DNA of 64,000 bases from DASQFQ01 sp038238015 (lineage in GTDB: Bacteria > Actinomycetota > Thermoleophilia > Solirubrobacterales > Solirubrobacteraceae), in the NCBI GenBank assembly GCA_038238015.1, contig JBBRYA010000003.1, positions 1 to 64,000 of the forward strand. Reading direction: 5' to 3'. The notes beneath the pieces are model-generated. The model was not told the DNA's origin and ran no database searches. It saw only the letters and a program-made list of their open reading frames with translations. The first letter of the stretch is position 1, and the number at the start of each line of letters is the position of its first letter. Positions 55,201 through 63,452 of the stretch are shown one piece after another. The translations under genes and the position numbers were made by a program.

Positions 55201-56299
55201 TCGGCCAGTCTTCATCCTTCCGGGGCTCGCGAGGCGCGGATCGGGTGGGTCGCACTCAGTGGTCCAAGAGGTCGGCGGCATGCGCGACCTCGGCGTTGCG
55301 GCCCGCATCGCGGTGCCGGCGACGGTCATGGCGCGCGTCGAGGACGCCTACCCGGATCGCCTAGACGCCTTCGTGCCCTATGACGATGAAGCGGCCCTAG
55401 CGGAGCTGATGGCTGACGCCAACGCGGTGGTGGCGACCCACTTCCGCTCGGTGTCTTTGGTCAAGCGGCTCGCGGAGCTCCGTCGCGACCTCGTCCCCGC
55501 CTACTACGTGCAGGATTACGAGCCGTTCTTCGCGCCACCGGGGTCCGACAGCGCCGACCAAGCACTTGCGACATACACGGCGATCCCTGGGCAGCTCCTA
55601 TTCGCCAAGACTCATTGGTTGTGCACCGTCGTCTCCGCTGCGCACGGTGTGCCGGTTGCCAAGGTGTCGCCGAGCATCGACCACGAGATCTACCACGCCA
55701 AGGGCAGGGGGGACGGGTCCAGTGTGCTGCGAATCGTCGCGATGGTGCGCCCGCGCACGCCGCGTCGCCAGCCGCTGACAACGGTCCGGACGCTGGAGCG
55801 GCTCCGGCGAACGCTCGGCGCAGACGTCGAGACAGTGACGTTCGGCTGCGAGCCTCACGAGCTCGCCCAGCTCACCGACGATCAGGCGACCATGGACGGC
55901 CATGCCGGGGTCCTCACTCGCGTGGACGTCGCAGAGCTGCTGCGTAGCGCTGACATCTTTCTCGACCTCTCCATCTATCAGGCCTTCGGGCGCACTGCGC
56001 TCGAAGCGATGGCGTGCGGCTGCGTGCCTGTGGTGCCCTCGGCCGGTGGGGCCTGGGAATACGCACAGCCGGGTGTGAATGCCATCGTCACACGGACGGA
56101 CGACGAGGCCGTCTGCTTTGCCGACGCGCTGCGGATCGCGCGGGACGATGCCGCCCGGCGCGCCATGAGCGCCGCTGGGCGCGAGACCGCTGGGCGCTAC
56201 ACCGTCGAGCGGGCTGCGCTGTCCGAACTCAGCGTGCTTGCTGCGGCGCGCCTGCATCCTGCTCGCAAGCGTTCGCGCAAGCTTGTCCGGCGAGGGTGA
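52220..56299 (+). CDS. Giant methyltransferase / coiled coil / GT2 / GT4 fusion
   Basis: A 1359-residue protein. Order: a Methyltransf_24-like SAM methyltransferase (~1-235; TVCEIGAQHGLLTEKVLA, VDLVLIDGDHNWYTVFHELR), a ~400-residue coiled coil (~240-638), a GT2 (~700-935; ISVIVCVHDALEDLRRCLVS, LLNSDTEVTSGWLERI, GYCEENDLSVRARSAG), and a C-terminal GT4 (~995-1340; FILPGLARRGSGGSHSVVQE, IYQAFGRTALEAMACGCVPV). Start overlaps the preceding coiled-coil gene as ATGA. The architecture recalls chain-length ruler proteins such as WbdD, in which methylation ends the chain and a coiled coil sets distance to the polymerase; that role is inference. Confidence 0.87.
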   Translation: MNRFWAQILHPIARAAEARTVCEIGAQHGLLTEKVLAYCHEVGGIAHIVDPAPTFDVDEWRSRYGATFDFHLARSLDSLPGILPVDLVLIDGDHNWYTVFHELRLIERLSLDRSPQLPVLVLHDMGWPYARRDLYYDPSSIPEEHRHPHARRGLHPDSPELVEGGLNDHLENAQREGAARNGVRTAVDDFMAESQTPWELHTLPGLHGLGVLVEAGRLHASRELARVVKRLGSTELLGRQLDSVERERILAEIRVAEARVRYRSAEEQNEKLKSRAAEHSRARDEADVARAAAERLVEEHEHRRRDTEAARGAAEQRVTEYTHSLAEGHADTARLARELGEASAAKQILSDQLRELSDRLDRITSERDAACAEAEQHAIALARLEGERAQLLDRLARLTVDGATAREQRETAHAEATAELRARGESAESEREAAREHAGTLAVALARLEGERAQLVESLERIRMETKAAGQQRERRHAGEVAELRTRLARAEEHLEASRKEAAEHAGALARADRERAELGSRLERLSDDRDDAETELVRQRGELASASAMVERSLGRERTLRSRLAQERDELEEALARAEALDSALVEARASLADAHGALAELERRDGECVAYQAEALRESAARAALEDHVEALRAEIARSASDSTMPASEEPEAIARVAFLSRFEELRRTGGLEDLDDREMGSPWPVFAKARGGSKRPRISVIVCVHDALEDLRRCLVSVARHLTPDAEVIVVDDGSAEPTAGFLTRVEASTSRLRVVRNQDEPHGYTIAANLGLRAAHGEYVVLLNSDTEVTSGWLERIVACGESDPAIGIIGPVSNAATHQSVPSVRTGGEWATNPLPHWLPVDGMGAVVAALATRERPRVPFVNGFCYVVRRRVLESVGYLDEERFASGYCEENDLSVRARSAGFQGVIADDVFVFHAKSRSYTPEGRKRLAKRNYASFVEKHGKETIAALVGELEGQPPVAALGERLASAIADPRAFVDAIQEGKSDPLRPVFILPGLARRGSGGSHSVVQEVGGMRDLGVAARIAVPATVMARVEDAYPDRLDAFVPYDDEAALAELMADANAVVATHFRSVSLVKRLAELRRDLVPAYYVQDYEPFFAPPGSDSADQALATYTAIPGQLLFAKTHWLCTVVSAAHGVPVAKVSPSIDHEIYHAKGRGDGSSVLRIVAMVRPRTPRRQPLTTVRTLERLRRTLGADVETVTFGCEPHELAQLTDDQATMDGHAGVLTRVDVAELLRSADIFLDLSIYQAFGRTALEAMACGCVPVVPSAGGAWEYAQPGVNAIVTRTDDEAVCFADALRIARDDAARRAMSAAGRETAGRYTVERAALSELSVLAAARLHPARKRSRKLVRRG

Positions 56300-56984
56300 A
56301 CCGCCGAGCGACGAGGCCGCTCGCGTCCAGGCCGTCTATCGCCGCTACGCCACCGACTCGCGCAAGCAGCGTGCCTGGCGCGGTGACAACCCGGGCAATA
56401 TCGCGCTCCGTCGGGAGCTAGTCGTAGCGGTGCACGGGCTGCTGAGGGGATCGGCCGAGGAGGCCGTGCGCTGGCTGGACGTGGGATGTGGCACGGGCTG
56501 GTTCCTCGAGGCCCTCGCCGGCGAGTCGCGACGGCTGGCAGGGGCGGACATCCAGGCGGACCGCGTCACGGCGTGCCGCCGTCGCGTTCCCGACGCCGAG
56601 ATCCGGCAGGCGGACGCCCGCTCGCTCCCCTGGGCGGATGGCGTATTCGGCGTGGTGACGATGCTCAACCTGCTCTCGTCCTTGCGTGACGAGGCGGCGC
56701 AGCGGGCTGCGCTGAGTGAAGCGGCCCGGGTCCTCTCGCTGGACGGCGTGCTTGTGATCTGGGAACCCCGTCGACGGAACCCTCGTAATCGGGACGTCTG
56801 CTTCGTCCGGCCCGAACTGCTCGTTGAAGATGCGGGACCGCGGCTGGCCCAGACCACGATCACGCTCCTTCCTCCGCTCGCCCGCCGTCTCGGACGCGCG
56901 GCTCCGAGGCTCTATCCCGCGCTCGCCGTGGTCCCCGTGCTCAGGACGCATCACCTCAGCGCGTTCGGCAAGGGGTCCAGGTAG
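56283..56984 (+). CDS. Class I SAM-dependent methyltransferase
   Basis: About 233 residues from the TTG at 56283; the true start is uncertain because no ATG/GTG fits, and a TTG at 56238 is also in frame. It overlaps the end of the giant fusion gene. Motifs are AVRWLDVGCGTGWFLEALAG, SLPWADGVFGVVTMLNLLSS and EAARVLSLDGVLVIWEPRRR. The C-terminal helical part (LLPPLARRLGRAAPRLYPAL) is typical of the Methyltransf_11 proteins in glycan loci. Likely O-methylation of a sugar. Confidence 0.78.
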   Translation: MSGEGEPPSDEAARVQAVYRRYATDSRKQRAWRGDNPGNIALRRELVVAVHGLLRGSAEEAVRWLDVGCGTGWFLEALAGESRRLAGADIQADRVTACRRRVPDAEIRQADARSLPWADGVFGVVTMLNLLSSLRDEAAQRAALSEAARVLSLDGVLVIWEPRRRNPRNRDVCFVRPELLVEDAGPRLAQTTITLLPPLARRLGRAAPRLYPALAVVPVLRTHHLSAFGKGSR

Positions 56985-57095
56985 ATTGCCGCCAGGTCGC
57001 GCTCTCCGTACGTCGGGTGCAGGCCGGAGCGGTTCCGCGATGGGGTGGCTCGTGGCGGCTGCTCGATCGGCGGCTTGGCGTGCGAGGATCTCGCG

Positions 57096-57932
57096 GTGAC
57101 CGACCCAGCGGCGTCGAGCGATAGGACGGAGCACGAGGAGCAACTGCACGACCGCAGGCGGCGCCTCCGACGGCTGGTTGACAGCATCGAGCAGCTGGAG
57201 TCGGACGCGTCTTACCCAATTCCGCCCGCCCGCGGCGTCGTCATGGCGGGCGCTGAGTTTCGGGCGATCGGCCGTGAGTTCCTGGAATACCTCGTGACCT
57301 TCGGCGGGCTGCCGCCGGACGCCGATGTGCTCGACGTCGGGTGTGGCGGGGGGCGCATCGCTGCCCCGCTGACCTACTACCTGGACCAAGGGTCCTACGT
57401 CGGATTCGATGTTCACGACGAATCGATCCAATGGTGCAAGGAAAAGCTCGAGCCCAATCATCCTCGCTTCCACTTCGAGCACGTCGATCTGTTCAACGAC
57501 CGCTACAACCGCACTTCGACCAACGATGCCACCAGCTTCCGTTTCCCCTATGACGATCGCCGCTTCGACTTCATCCTCGCCGTTTCACTGTTCACACACA
57601 TGTTCCGCGACGAGGTCGCCAATTATCTCTCCGAGTTCGCGCGCGTCCTGCGCCCCGGCGGCGCAGCCTTCGTGACCGGCTACTTGCTCAATCCGGATTC
57701 AGTCAACGCAATGGCCCGGGAGCCGCGGGCGGTCAAGTTCCCACACGCACACCGTGACGCGCTGGTACAGGACCCGGACCGCCCAGCGACTGCCGTCGCG
57801 CTGCATCAGGAATGGCTGGTCGCGGACGCCCGGCGCGTCGGGCTCGGCGTCGATCGCATCGCTCACGGCGCGTGGACGACGCAAGCGCGGCTGAGCTGGC
57901 AGGACATCATGCTCCTGAGGCGAGACCGCTGA
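57096..57932 (+). CDS. Class I SAM-dependent methyltransferase
   Basis: A 278-residue methyltransferase with a basic N-terminal helix (RRRRLRRLVDSIEQLESD), motif I DADVLDVGCGGGRIAAPLTY, YVGFDVHDESIQWCKEKLE, FDFILAVSLFTHMFRDEV and LRPGGAAFVTGYLLN. The HMF/THMF-type loop is frequent in sugar O-methyltransferases. GTG at 57096 (start not certain). Gene end meets a methyltransferase remnant on the other strand. Confidence 0.82.
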   Translation: MTDPAASSDRTEHEEQLHDRRRRLRRLVDSIEQLESDASYPIPPARGVVMAGAEFRAIGREFLEYLVTFGGLPPDADVLDVGCGGGRIAAPLTYYLDQGSYVGFDVHDESIQWCKEKLEPNHPRFHFEHVDLFNDRYNRTSTNDATSFRFPYDDRRFDFILAVSLFTHMFRDEVANYLSEFARVLRPGGAAFVTGYLLNPDSVNAMAREPRAVKFPHAHRDALVQDPDRPATAVALHQEWLVADARRVGLGVDRIAHGAWTTQARLSWQDIMLLRRDR

Positions 57933-57939
57933 ACCGGAG

Positions 57940-58179
57940 TCAAGTCTGCTCGAACAGAGCGATGCCGCCGAACCGACCTCGGTAGGAAAGTCGCGCCTCG
58001 GTAGCCAACTCATCGACCGCCTTGCGAACGCCATAATCACCGGACTCGTTTGCGGGGTGAAAGTAGTCGTGGAACATCACAACGCCGCCAGCCCGGATCC
58101 GGCCAGTGAGCGCACCGAGGTCCCGATGAGCACCTTCATACCGTATGACGATGGCAGAGGTGACGAGAGCCAGGACCAA
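57940..58179 (-). pseudogene. C-terminal remnant of a class I SAM methyltransferase
   Basis: About 79 codons reading YEGAHRDLGALTGRIRAGGV, MFHDYFHPANESGDYGVRKA and YRGRFGGIALFEQT. This is the C-terminal third of a Methyltransf_24-type enzyme (normally preceded by the SAM-binding motifs and D-x-D-H before YEG). No SAM-binding N-terminus is seen upstream. The next ~230 bp toward 58411 contain no recognisable gene, so this is probably a deletion remnant rather than a functional small protein. Confidence 0.65.
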
Positions 58180-58411
58180 GCCGGCCTGTCAAGGGCACCC
58201 ACCCTCGACACCGGCTGCGAAGCGACCCAGCGAGCTCGCCGACCACCTCAGGGTCGTCAAGCGGCGGCCGCGGGCACAGGTGGCCGAGCAGGAGATCGCC
58301 GAGGCAGGCCGAGTCGTCGGCTCCACGCCCGGCGCCTTCCCGTCGTGGGGATGGATCTGCTCGAGAAGTACTGGCTGAGCCCGACCAACGGGGTGGATGA
58401 GAACGGGAACT
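58180..58411. other. Unassigned spacer, probably decayed sequence
   Basis: No open frame here matches a family I know. Short frames on both strands lack starts with promoter or ribosome-site context. It separates the methyltransferase remnant from the intact methyltransferase gene at 58412-59131 and may be the degraded 5' part of the remnant. Confidence 0.4.
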
Positions 58412-59131
58412 TCAGCCGCGCGGCGAAGCCCGTTTTGCCGAAGCCTGGCGCGCTGGAGCCCGCGACGGCGGCGGAGATGCCGCGGATGCGCCGGCTTCTG
58501 CCGGCTTCGTCTTGCTCAGCGACGAGAGCTCCCATAGCCCGAGGCTCTTGTCGGAGTGGGGCTGCGCGGGGTCATAGACCCGCTCGGGGAGCAACATGAG
58601 CGGTGGCGGAAAGTCGAACGGCGGCCGCTGCAGGTTGATCGGCCGCCACCCCCCGGTTGAGCCGGGGCTGTTCTTCTCCTGGGCGTAAAACGTAGTCGCC
58701 AGAAGGTAGGCGATGCCGGCCTCGCGGAAGTGCTCGATCGCCTGCATGGCGTCGTCTTCGACGAGATGGACCAAGCAGTCCCGGCACAGTGCGAGATCAG
58801 CCTGCGGCAACTGGTCGCGCGTGATATCCCCGACCTGAAAGGACACTCGATCGGAGGCGTACCGCTGATTCGCGTCGATCAGCGCTGGCACGATGTCAAC
58901 GCCGATGTAGCGATCGAGAGCTCCGAGCTGGTCCTGAAACCAGTTGAAGTCACCGCACGGAGCGTCGAGGAGCACGTGCGCGTCCACGGCGCGGAGCACG
59001 AACGGGAGCGCGCGCCGGAGGAAGGCGGTCGCGGGAAGCGAAGCCCCGGGTCCAGAGGGAGTGCCTCCCTTCCACTTGTTCGTCTCGTAGATCGCGGTGA
59101 ACTGCGCTGCGAGGCCCTCTGGACGACTCAT
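58412..59131 (-). CDS. SAM-dependent methyltransferase
   Basis: A 239-residue enzyme of the group with YETNKWKGGTPSGPGASLPA at the start, then HVLLDAPCGDFNWFQDQLGA as motif I, YIGVDIVPALIDANQRYASD, and LALCRDCLVHLVEDDAMQAI. The recognisable domain ends near KSLGLWELSSL; the last ~30 residues (basic and Ala/Pro-rich) look unlike the family and may reflect altered 3' sequence. Its ATG overlaps the GT4 stop (ATGA), so they form an operon. Confidence 0.82.
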   Translation of the reverse strand: MSRPEGLAAQFTAIYETNKWKGGTPSGPGASLPATAFLRRALPFVLRAVDAHVLLDAPCGDFNWFQDQLGALDRYIGVDIVPALIDANQRYASDRVSFQVGDITRDQLPQADLALCRDCLVHLVEDDAMQAIEHFREAGIAYLLATTFYAQEKNSPGSTGGWRPINLQRPPFDFPPPLMLLPERVYDPAQPHSDKSLGLWELSSLSKTKPAEAGASAASPPPSRAPARQASAKRASPRG

Positions 59132-60240
59132 GGCGGCGTCGGGCTGCAAGCGGCTTCGCATGCGCGCGACACGCCCTCTGCCGCGGTCCGCCAGTTGAAA
59201 CGCTCGAGGATCACCTCCCTGCCCTTCGCGCCCTTCTCGACAGCTTCCGACTGGTTCGCGTATGCGCTCCGCATTGCTGCTCTTGCGGCCGCGGCGTCGG
59301 GCTCGTGGTACGTGATGCCGGGCTCGCCGTAGGCGTTTCGGAAGCCCGCAGCGAACGGGTCGTCGTCGCCAAGCGCCAGCACCTCGAGCTCACGCGTCGG
59401 CAGGAGGTAGCCCAGCTCGTCGTTGAGGTACTCGGCCATGCCGGTCGAGTTAGGGGCGACCACGGGCTTGCCACAGAGGAGCGCCTCCGTGAGCGGCATG
59501 CACCAGCCTTCCCCGCGGCTCATTGTTACGATGCAGTCGACGCGGTTGTAGGTTCGGCACATCCACGGGGGCGACTGCGGACGCGTGAGCATCCGGACAT
59601 GAGCGAGTGGCCGGTGCGCCTGGATGTCACGAAGCAAGTAGTTGAACTCGTCGCCCATGCCCGTACAAAGGAGCCAAAGCTCTACGGGCTCGCGCTCGCT
59701 GAACTCGTCTAGGTACGCCGCAAGGAGTAGATCGACGCCCTTGCGGTAGCTGAAGCTGCCGACGAACAGGAACGTGAAGCGGTCCGATCCCTCCGGCCGC
59801 CATTCCGGGACCGGTCGGAAGACGGCCGGGTTGGAGCCCTGCGGCGCGACGTGCACGTTCGGCAGCTCTCGGGCGAATACTTCCAGGTCATACTGACCGG
59901 GGACGATGCACCCATCTGCGCGGTGGAGGGCCTCCACCCACTCGCGTCTGAGCCCTCCGAGCGCGTTCTGCGTGTAGATCAGGCTGGGCGAGCGGAACTG
60001 GCGGCTGGCCGCCGGGCTGCCGATCTGGAGCACCAGGTCGGCGTCGGGCGGAGCTGCCGCGGCGGGGAGCCCTTGGAGGCGCTCCGCATTGCCGGGTTCG
60101 ATCTGATCCCACGCGCGGTCGCCGTCTTGACGGATCACCTCATGCCCCAGCTCGTGAAGGCCAAGCGTCAGGTGACGGGCGAGCGCGCCGTACCCCGTCA
60201 GTGATCGGTGCCGGAGGCCGTCATGCACGTAGATGCGCAC
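59128..60240 (-). CDS. Glycosyltransferase family 4 protein
   Basis: A 370-residue GT-B enzyme: MRIYVHDGLRHRSLTGYGAL, LRREWVEALHRADGCIVPGQ, FTFLFVGSFSYRKGVDLLLA, and the donor site MSRGEGWCMPLTEALLCGKP. The GTG start has TAGGGT with a 6-nt spacer. It is first in an operon with the overlapping methyltransferase at 58412-59131. Acceptor and sugar unknown. Confidence 0.87.
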   Translation of the reverse strand: MRIYVHDGLRHRSLTGYGALARHLTLGLHELGHEVIRQDGDRAWDQIEPGNAERLQGLPAAAAPPDADLVLQIGSPAASRQFRSPSLIYTQNALGGLRREWVEALHRADGCIVPGQYDLEVFARELPNVHVAPQGSNPAVFRPVPEWRPEGSDRFTFLFVGSFSYRKGVDLLLAAYLDEFSEREPVELWLLCTGMGDEFNYLLRDIQAHRPLAHVRMLTRPQSPPWMCRTYNRVDCIVTMSRGEGWCMPLTEALLCGKPVVAPNSTGMAEYLNDELGYLLPTRELEVLALGDDDPFAAGFRNAYGEPGITYHEPDAAAARAAMRSAYANQSEAVEKGAKGREVILERFNWRTAAEGVSRACEAACSPTPP

Positions 60241-60246
60241 GCGCGC

Positions 60247-60252
60247 ACCCTA
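60247..60252 (-). promoter_or_regulatory. -10 box of the GT4 gene at 59128-60240
   Basis: TAGGGT, 6-nt spacer to the GTG. Confidence 0.5.
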
Positions 60253-60343
60253 GCTGTGCGTGGAGGGAAGGGCGGCCATGAGCCGAGCGAGCTTCGACCC
60301 AAGCGCACTGGCACGACCCGCTCCAGACGCCGGGGCCTGTTCC

Positions 60344-61243
60344 TCAGCGGGCATGAGCTGCTGACGCCAGCTCCTGCTCCGGCAGGTACGACAGAGAGAA
60401 GGACGATGCCTGGAGCCGCGCCGGCGGGGACGTGGTGCGCGCTCGCAGGCAGACGTTGATGACTTCCGCCCATGTCGCGTCGCCGACGCTGCCGAGCATC
60501 TCCGACTCGCGCGAGACGGTCACTGAGACGGTCCGGGCGGGCAGCAACTGAGTCCAGAAGAAGCTCCGGTGATCCTTAGTGCGAAACAGCAGTTGCGCCT
60601 GTAGGTCGGCGCTTTTCGTTTTGACCGCAAGGTCGAAGTGGAAGTGATGCGGGAGCGCGACGTTCGCGACCAACGTCAGTTCGTGCCAGCGCTCCGTCTC
60701 GGTGAGAGTCAGCCTCGCGGGCTTCGGAAGCAGCTTGCGACTCACGTGGTGCTGTCGCAGTGACGGCAGGTCGAACGGGATGGGCTGCCGGTCGCTGACG
60801 ACCGTGGTCCGCGGCCTCGCGTTGGCGTCATCCAGGCGGTAACGGAAGTCTGAGAGCAGCGGCTCGAAACCGTAGTGCGCGGCGTGCTCAGTGTCGTGGA
60901 CCACGATGAACTGCGCGTTGCTTCGGAGACGCAAGATCGCCGGGACACGATCATGGCCCGGGGCCTGGTCGACGAACGCGACGTCCCAGGGCTCGTCGAG
61001 CAGCTCGAACCGTCGCCAGTCTTCCACAAGCAGGAGCTCATGGTTCGGCGACTCGAGGTAACGGAACCGATCCATCCAGACGCCGCTGTTGTCCGCGGTG
61101 ACCAGGCGTCGGCCGGCGCACGCGGTGTGGAGGATCGGAGTGCTGCCGTAGCCGCTGCCGAGCTCGAGCACGGGGCCGCCCGTATGGGCGACGGAGCCGA
61201 GCAGGACTGGCAGGTGCGTACCAAATGCTGTCGCTGGGTCCAC
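60344..61243 (-). CDS. SAM methyltransferase-like protein with C-terminal beta domain
   Basis: A 299-residue protein. Residues 1-~140 look like a Rossmann methyltransferase lacking a complete catalytic end: TGGPVLELGSGYGSTPILHT, RLVTADNSGVWMDRFRYLES, WDVAFVDQAPGHDRVPAILR and IVVHDTEHAAHYG. The remaining ~150 residues (LTLTETERWHELTLVANVAL, SFFWTQLLPARTVSVTVSRE) seem beta-rich and could bind carbohydrate. GTG start; TAGTCT box 12 nt upstream is weak. It may be an inactive or specialised methyltransferase acting on the glycan. Confidence 0.68.
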   Translation of the reverse strand: MDPATAFGTHLPVLLGSVAHTGGPVLELGSGYGSTPILHTACAGRRLVTADNSGVWMDRFRYLESPNHELLLVEDWRRFELLDEPWDVAFVDQAPGHDRVPAILRLRSNAQFIVVHDTEHAAHYGFEPLLSDFRYRLDDANARPRTTVVSDRQPIPFDLPSLRQHHVSRKLLPKPARLTLTETERWHELTLVANVALPHHFHFDLAVKTKSADLQAQLLFRTKDHRSFFWTQLLPARTVSVTVSRESEMLGSVGDATWAEVINVCLRARTTSPPARLQASSFSLSYLPEQELASAAHAR

Positions 61244-61644
61244 GAGCGCGGGCGCAGACTACTCGAGTTAGCAGCAGCGCGGCGCGATCGGGAAGCACAC
61301 GTAGTCGGGCCTACGGTGGGGTAGCGCACGACCGTCGCCAATGCGTGAAAGGAGCGGCCGGCTGGAGCCCAGCGATCCTCGGCCCGACGACCCCCGCGAT
61401 CCCGATCATGGCGCCCCGCCAGATTCTCGACAACTTCAGCCGTGCCACCCAGACTCACACCGGGTCGGCGGTCGACTGGCTCGCCCAGTTCCCCGATGCA
61501 ATTCCAGCCTTCCGCGCTCACCGAGGCCGAGAAGCGTCGTATCGCGGCCAGTCCACCCGGTCTGGGTCCGTGTATACGCGTCCCAGGCTGCTGTCGCGCG
61601 AGGGACCAATTCGTTTGGAAGACCTGGGCTCGTGCAGGCGTGAC
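61244..61644. other. About 400 bp without a supported gene
   Basis: This divergent gap between the methyltransferase-like genes carries only frames with atypical composition (Ser/Arg-rich, no family match). A plus-strand frame reading MQFQPSALTEAEKRRIAASP and later MLERLWRSPAAP is in a different frame from the downstream gene; it could be the true N-terminus if a frameshift lies near 61,700, but I cannot decide. Confidence 0.45.
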
Positions 61645-62334
61645 ATGGTACGCAGGGCCTATGCTGGAGCGGCTTTGGAGGAGCCCGGCCGCCCCGACGA
61701 GAGCTCGCCCGCATCCCAAGACAACCGCTGGTGTTGCATCTGTAACGCAAGCCAGCGGCGTGACCATGCGGGCCGGCGACTTGCGCATTGCCCGGTGTGT
61801 GATGCGCTCGAGCGCCACCGGGCGCTTGCGCTCGCATTCATACCGGAACTGGACCACGGAGGCGACCGGCGCTGTTTGGAGATCGCCCCGGTGAGCCCGA
61901 CCTGCTTCAAGCAGTATCTCCGCGCTCGCGGTTGGCAGCATGTAAGCGTCGACAAGTGGCGGACCGGGAACCCGCACGACCACCGGGACGTCGGGTTCGT
62001 CGACATCGAGGTGGACATTGCCGACATGCGCCTTTTCGCTGCTGGCGCATTTGATCTCGTCATCGCACAACACGTCATCGAGGAGGTTCCCGACGCCTAT
62101 CGGGCGCTCGACGAGGTGCGGCGTGTACTCAGCGCCGGCGGCCTCGCTCTGCTTGAGATCCCGCACGACAAGGGTCTTGAGAGGTCGGCGTCCCAGACAC
62201 CGAATCACTTTGGCAACCTGTGGTCCTTCGGCCGCGATCTTCTCGACGAACTCGGCAAGCGATTTAACGCGGTTGAGTCTCGCGCCCTACGGGAGGGGGA
62301 CTACCGAGGCGAGATCTTCGCCTGTCACGTCTGA
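61645..62334 (+). CDS. SAM-dependent methyltransferase with N-terminal Cys motif
   Basis: About 229 residues from the ATG at 61645; the start is uncertain. A treble-clef-like CCICNASQRR...CPVCDALERHRAL opens the conserved part, as in a methyltransferase group with a CxxC...CPxCxSLERHR signature. SAM-binding motifs: RRCLEIAPVSPTCFKQYLRA, FDLVIAQHVIEEVPDAYRAL and LSAGGLALLEIPHDK; the protein ends with REGDYRGEIFACHV. A related enzyme group appears in LPS/EPS loci. The start may lie in a different frame if a frameshift is present near 61,700. Confidence 0.72.
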   Translation: MVRRAYAGAALEEPGRPDESSPASQDNRWCCICNASQRRDHAGRRLAHCPVCDALERHRALALAFIPELDHGGDRRCLEIAPVSPTCFKQYLRARGWQHVSVDKWRTGNPHDHRDVGFVDIEVDIADMRLFAAGAFDLVIAQHVIEEVPDAYRALDEVRRVLSAGGLALLEIPHDKGLERSASQTPNHFGNLWSFGRDLLDELGKRFNAVESRALREGDYRGEIFACHV

Positions 62335-62347
62335 GACGGCTTCTCCA

Positions 62348-63366
62348 ATGCTCCGCCGCTTCCTCGCCGCCCTTGCCGCCACGCTTCTCCTGGCCGCCCC
62401 AGTCGGCGCCCTCTCCTCCCCCAAGAAGGGCATCTGGGGTCCCGCGCGCGTTGGCGGCGTCTCGCAGTTCCCGATCTACAAGGAGCTCGGGGCCCGAGTC
62501 TACAACTCGAGCCTGAACTGGAGCGCGATTGCGCCGAAGCAGCCGGCCGATGCGGCGGCCGAGGCGCAGAAGTCGGCGATCAAGGTCGCGCTGCTGGTCA
62601 CGCAGTCGCCGCCGTGGGCGAACGGGGGCAAGCTGAGCCAGTGGGTTCCGCGGGCGGCTGACTGGGCGGACTTTCTGGTCGCGGCGGCTCGGCGCTACCC
62701 GACGGTGCACGACTGGATCATGTGGGGGGAGCCGACGCGGGCGGCGAACTTCCAGCCGATCCCGGCGACGCATCCTTCGCGGCCGCTTCCGGCCAAGGGG
62801 AAGCGCACGGTCCAGCTCTACGCGGGGCTGCTCGACGCGGGCTACGGCGCGCGCAAGGGCGTCAGCTCGCGCAACGTCGTGATCGGCGGCAACAGCTTCA
62901 CCGGCGGGGACATCTCGCCCTTCAACTGGATTCGCTACATGCGGCTGCCCAACGGCAAGCGCCCGCGGATGGACCTCTACGGCCACAACCCGTTCACGCT
63001 GCGCCGCCCGCGGCTGTCGGACCCGAGCGTCAGCGCGGCTACCGGACTTCTCCGACCTCGATGCGCTGGCGGGCTGGCTGGATCGCTACTTCGGCAAGGA
63101 CCCGCGCGGGAAGCCGATGCGGATCTGGCTTGGGGAGTTCGTGCTGCCGACCGACCATCGCAAACTTCGAGTTCAACTTCTACGTCAGCCGCAGGGCCCA
63201 GGCCTCGTGGCTGACCGACGCGCTGAAGATCACGCGGCGCTGGTCGCGGATCGCCGCACTGAACTGGCTTGGGCTCTACGACGACGCGCGGGGCCCCCGG
63301 GGGGCGACGAGGTCACCGCGGGCTGATCGACGCCCAGGGCCGGCGCAAGCCGTCCTTAAGGCGGCT
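62348..63366 (+). pseudogene. Frameshifted second copy of the secreted glycosidase-like protein
   Basis: Intact for ~230 codons: signal peptide MLRRFLAALAATLLLAAPVG, then KGIWGPARVGGVSQFPIYKE, VHDWIMWGEPTRAANFQPIP and MRLPNGKRPRMDLYGHNPFT, closely matching the gene at 34332-35399. From about 63,035 the frame shifts: DFSDLDALAGWLDRYFGK and IWLGEFVLPTDH continue in one frame, FEFNFYVSRRAQASWLTDAL in another, and the end LIDAQGRRKPSLRRL in a third. At least three indels, mostly lost Gs, break it. Either a pseudogene or error-rich sequence. Confidence 0.82.
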
Positions 63367-63435
63367 CATCAGCGATCCGCCTCCGATCCCGGTGAGGCCG
63401 ACGAAGCTGCCGACGCCGAGGCCGAACATGATCAC
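63367..63435 (-). pseudogene. 5' fragment of a TauE/SafE-family sulfite exporter gene
   Basis: Minus-strand reading gives VIMFGLGVGSFVGLTGIGGG then SLM, the start of TauE/SafE transporters, which next have TPLL; here the sequence stops matching exactly after SLM and runs into the glycosidase remnant. It would be divergent from cysD, as in sulfate-assimilation loci of many actinobacteria. Only ~23 codons remain. Confidence 0.6.
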
Positions 63436-63452
63436 GAGCGGGTCCAGCGGGT

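Noticed and set aside
61225..61644. N-terminal extension of the methyltransferase gene at 61645 upstream to 61225
   Set aside because: The extra ~140 codons are Ser/Arg-rich, match no family and overlap the divergent gene's start.
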